Shown here: piece by piece, positions 62,170 to 64,000 of the stretch
Layout: every line of letters begins with the position of its first letter
Numbering within the stretch: the stretch's first letter is position 1
DNA from: Mesobacillus jeotgali
GTDB taxonomy: Bacteria; Bacillota; Bacilli; Bacillales; Cytobacillaceae
Length of the DNA: 64,000 nucleotides
Direction of reading: 5' to 3'
Assembly: GCF_002874535.1 (NCBI RefSeq)
Contig: NZ_CP025025.1
Coordinates: 1,101,526 to 1,165,525 of the forward strand
Program-made: the position numbers and the translations under genes
The notes under the pieces: generated by a model
Told to the model about the DNA's origin: nothing
The model's database searches: none
The model's input: only the letters and a program-made list of their open reading frames with translations

Positions 62170-62916
62170 ATGTTGTATCTTCATGATGTCTGGGTGAACT
62201 GGTTCGAAGGGGAAGAGAACGGCTATAATGTCTGCCATTTTCACGAATGGCGGAAGGACGATGGGGTTGAGCTGCTTGACCAGGTGCCGCTCCTTAAAAT
62301 TGACCATTTGTTATTTAATTACATTGAGAATGATTTATCAGAGTTGCCTCAACAGCTTCTGGATGACATTTACCGTAAGGCATATTTGAGGAAAAACCAT
62401 GAACGTACGCAGCTCGATTACTGTTTCGTTGTTTCCGATGGAACGGGCATACTGGCTGTTGACACGATCGGGTATAATATCCCAATCCGAAAGAGCCGGC
62501 TTATCCCGCGCCAGGAGCAACTCGTGTACGAAATGATTGAAAATCAGGATACGATCCAATATGGGTTCAATGATCAAACCGCCTTAAAGGACTTCCATAT
62601 TTTATCGCCTTCTCCGGATTTAATGAGAGGTCTGACGCGTAAAGAAAGACAGTTGAAGCAATTATTGTTCATGGCCATGGACCAGCTGAATTCTTCAAAG
62701 AATGTAGCGGAAGTACGATATTGGTTCACTGAATGGAAACCTGAGCAATATGAAGAAATTCAGCGTCTCCCATTTGAGGATGTATGGGAACAATTATATG
62801 AAGAAACAAAGTTTGGCTGGTCACATAAACACGAGAAGTTTTGCGAAAACATCATCAAAGGGCAATCCTTTTTCGAAAAACTTTGGGAAATGGAGCACGG
62901 CCCTAAAGTGAATTGA
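62170..62916 (+). CDS. yjbA: YjbA-family protein (UPF0736/DUF3603)
   Basis: A 248-aa soluble protein ([27 protein letters not shown]...) of the UPF0736 family. No catalytic motif is known. In B. subtilis, yjbA lies between app and trpS, as here. GTGAGGGG precedes the ATG. Function unknown. Confidence 0.92.
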   Translation: MLYLHDVWVNWFEGEENGYNVCHFHEWRKDDGVELLDQVPLLKIDHLLFNYIENDLSELPQQLLDDIYRKAYLRKNHERTQLDYCFVVSDGTGILAVDTIGYNIPIRKSRLIPRQEQLVYEMIENQDTIQYGFNDQTALKDFHILSPSPDLMRGLTRKERQLKQLLFMAMDQLNSSKNVAEVRYWFTEWKPEQYEEIQRLPFEDVWEQLYEETKFGWSHKHEKFCENIIKGQSFFEKLWEMEHGPKVN

Positions 62917-62930
62917 TATATATTACGAAA

Positions 62931-62969
62931 AAACGGGGCTGACACATTGTCAGCTCCGTTTCTATTATT
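62931..62969 (+). terminator. Terminator of yjbA
   Basis: A 14-bp stem (AAACGGGGCTGACA paired with TGTCAGCTCCGTTT, one G-U pair), 3-nt loop and a T-rich tail. Confidence 0.88.
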
Positions 62970-62998
62970 GTTTAGGAAATGATAAAGTTTTTATAAAT

Positions 62999-63239
62999 CC
63001 AGCTCCAGCGCCTAGCCCCTCGAGACGCTTGTCTAGTGTCGCCTCCTAGAAACTCCGAAACTTCAACTCCGCCGGCAGAAGCAAAAAGCGCTTCTGCCGG
63101 CGGAGTCTCCAGTTTCTGCGTTTCTGGGCAGTCGCCTATACTTTTCGATTCGGTCCGCCCAATGAAGTCAAAGAACGACTTCACCGGTCGGTCCTCCATC
63201 GCTTATCGGGGCTGACCAAGGCGCTTGCGCTTTTTGTTC
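62999..63239 (+). repeat. Structured intergenic repeat, copy D
   Basis: Starts CCAGCTCCAGCGCCTAGCCCC and ends CGGGGCTGACCAAGGCGC then TTGCGCTTTTTG. It contains a perfect 15-bp hairpin (CTCCGCCGGCAGAAG with its complement), and CCGCCCA...CCGGTCGG arms around GAAGTC-AAAGAAC-GACTTC. The AGCGCC/GGCGCT and AGCCCC/GGGGCT end pairing is intact. It runs exactly to the trpS stop codon. Confidence 0.87.

Positions 63240-64000
<761 letters not shown>

Overview
The window is chromosomal DNA of a low-GC Gram-positive, spore-former-type bacterium of the family Bacillaceae. The core gene order matches the Bacillus subtilis yit / argCJBD-carAB-argF / med-comZ / fabH-fabF / app / yjbA / trpS region. The nitrate and anaerobic genes and the intergenic repeats suggest a Mesobacillus-like facultative anaerobe; that genus guess is inference.

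Layout. (1) 0-3.6 kb: the 3' part of a membrane-anchored alpha-amylase, its probable LacI-type regulator MalR, and a stress-type short-chain dehydrogenase. (2) 3.6-13.7 kb: a CoA-disulfide reductase/rhodanese fusion behind a CsoR/CstR-like operator, yajQ, and the yit block (yitL/cvfB, degV/yitS, yitT, a BsuPI protein, yitU, yitV, yitW) with two very small genes of 43 and 50 codons. (3) 13.8-26.9 kb: an anaerobic block not found at this place in B. subtilis. It holds a radical SAM/SPASM protein, Fnr, a NarK-PAS fusion, MoaA, cardiolipin synthase, RIC/ScdA, MoeA, MobB, a reduced NarI-like protein, a MEDS-domain protein, YwiC and a second Fnr. Seven promoters here carry an Fnr-type site with exactly the same distance to the -10 box. 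(4) 27-36.5 kb: argC-argJ-argB-argD-carA-carB-argF behind an ARG box. (5) 37-47.7 kb: uppP, yjzC, clpB (with a CtsR operator), yjzD, yjaU, yjaV, med, comZ, a YjzB-like gene, then fabH-fabF behind a FapR site. (6) 48-61 kb: two tandem oligopeptide ABC operons with the same D-F-A-B-C order, separated by yjaZ, which appears frameshifted at codon 2. Both have CodY-like boxes. (7) 61-64 kb: a repeat array, a small membrane protein, yjbA and the 3' part of trpS.

How it works together. Block 3 reads as one Fnr regulon for life without oxygen on nitrate: nitrate/nitrite transport, molybdenum cofactor synthesis, and repair of iron-sulfur proteins damaged by nitric oxide. The nitrate reductase genes narGHJ are not in the window. 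Block 4 makes arginine, and its own carbamoyl phosphate, as one operon. Block 5 covers cell-wall lipid recycling, protein disaggregation, competence control and fatty-acid initiation/elongation. Block 6 imports peptides.

The most unusual signal is in the gaps. Five intergenic arrays from four unrelated sequence families all repeat with a 52-bp period and almost no indels. Each unit carries one imperfect 27-28 bp dyad plus a 24-25 bp linker. Several other structured intergenic repeats occur: four long copies and one remnant of a roughly 210-310 bp family, a palindromic element with a nested hairpin, and two inverted-repeat elements flanking appA. No CRISPR array, rRNA, tRNA, prophage or transposase gene was seen.
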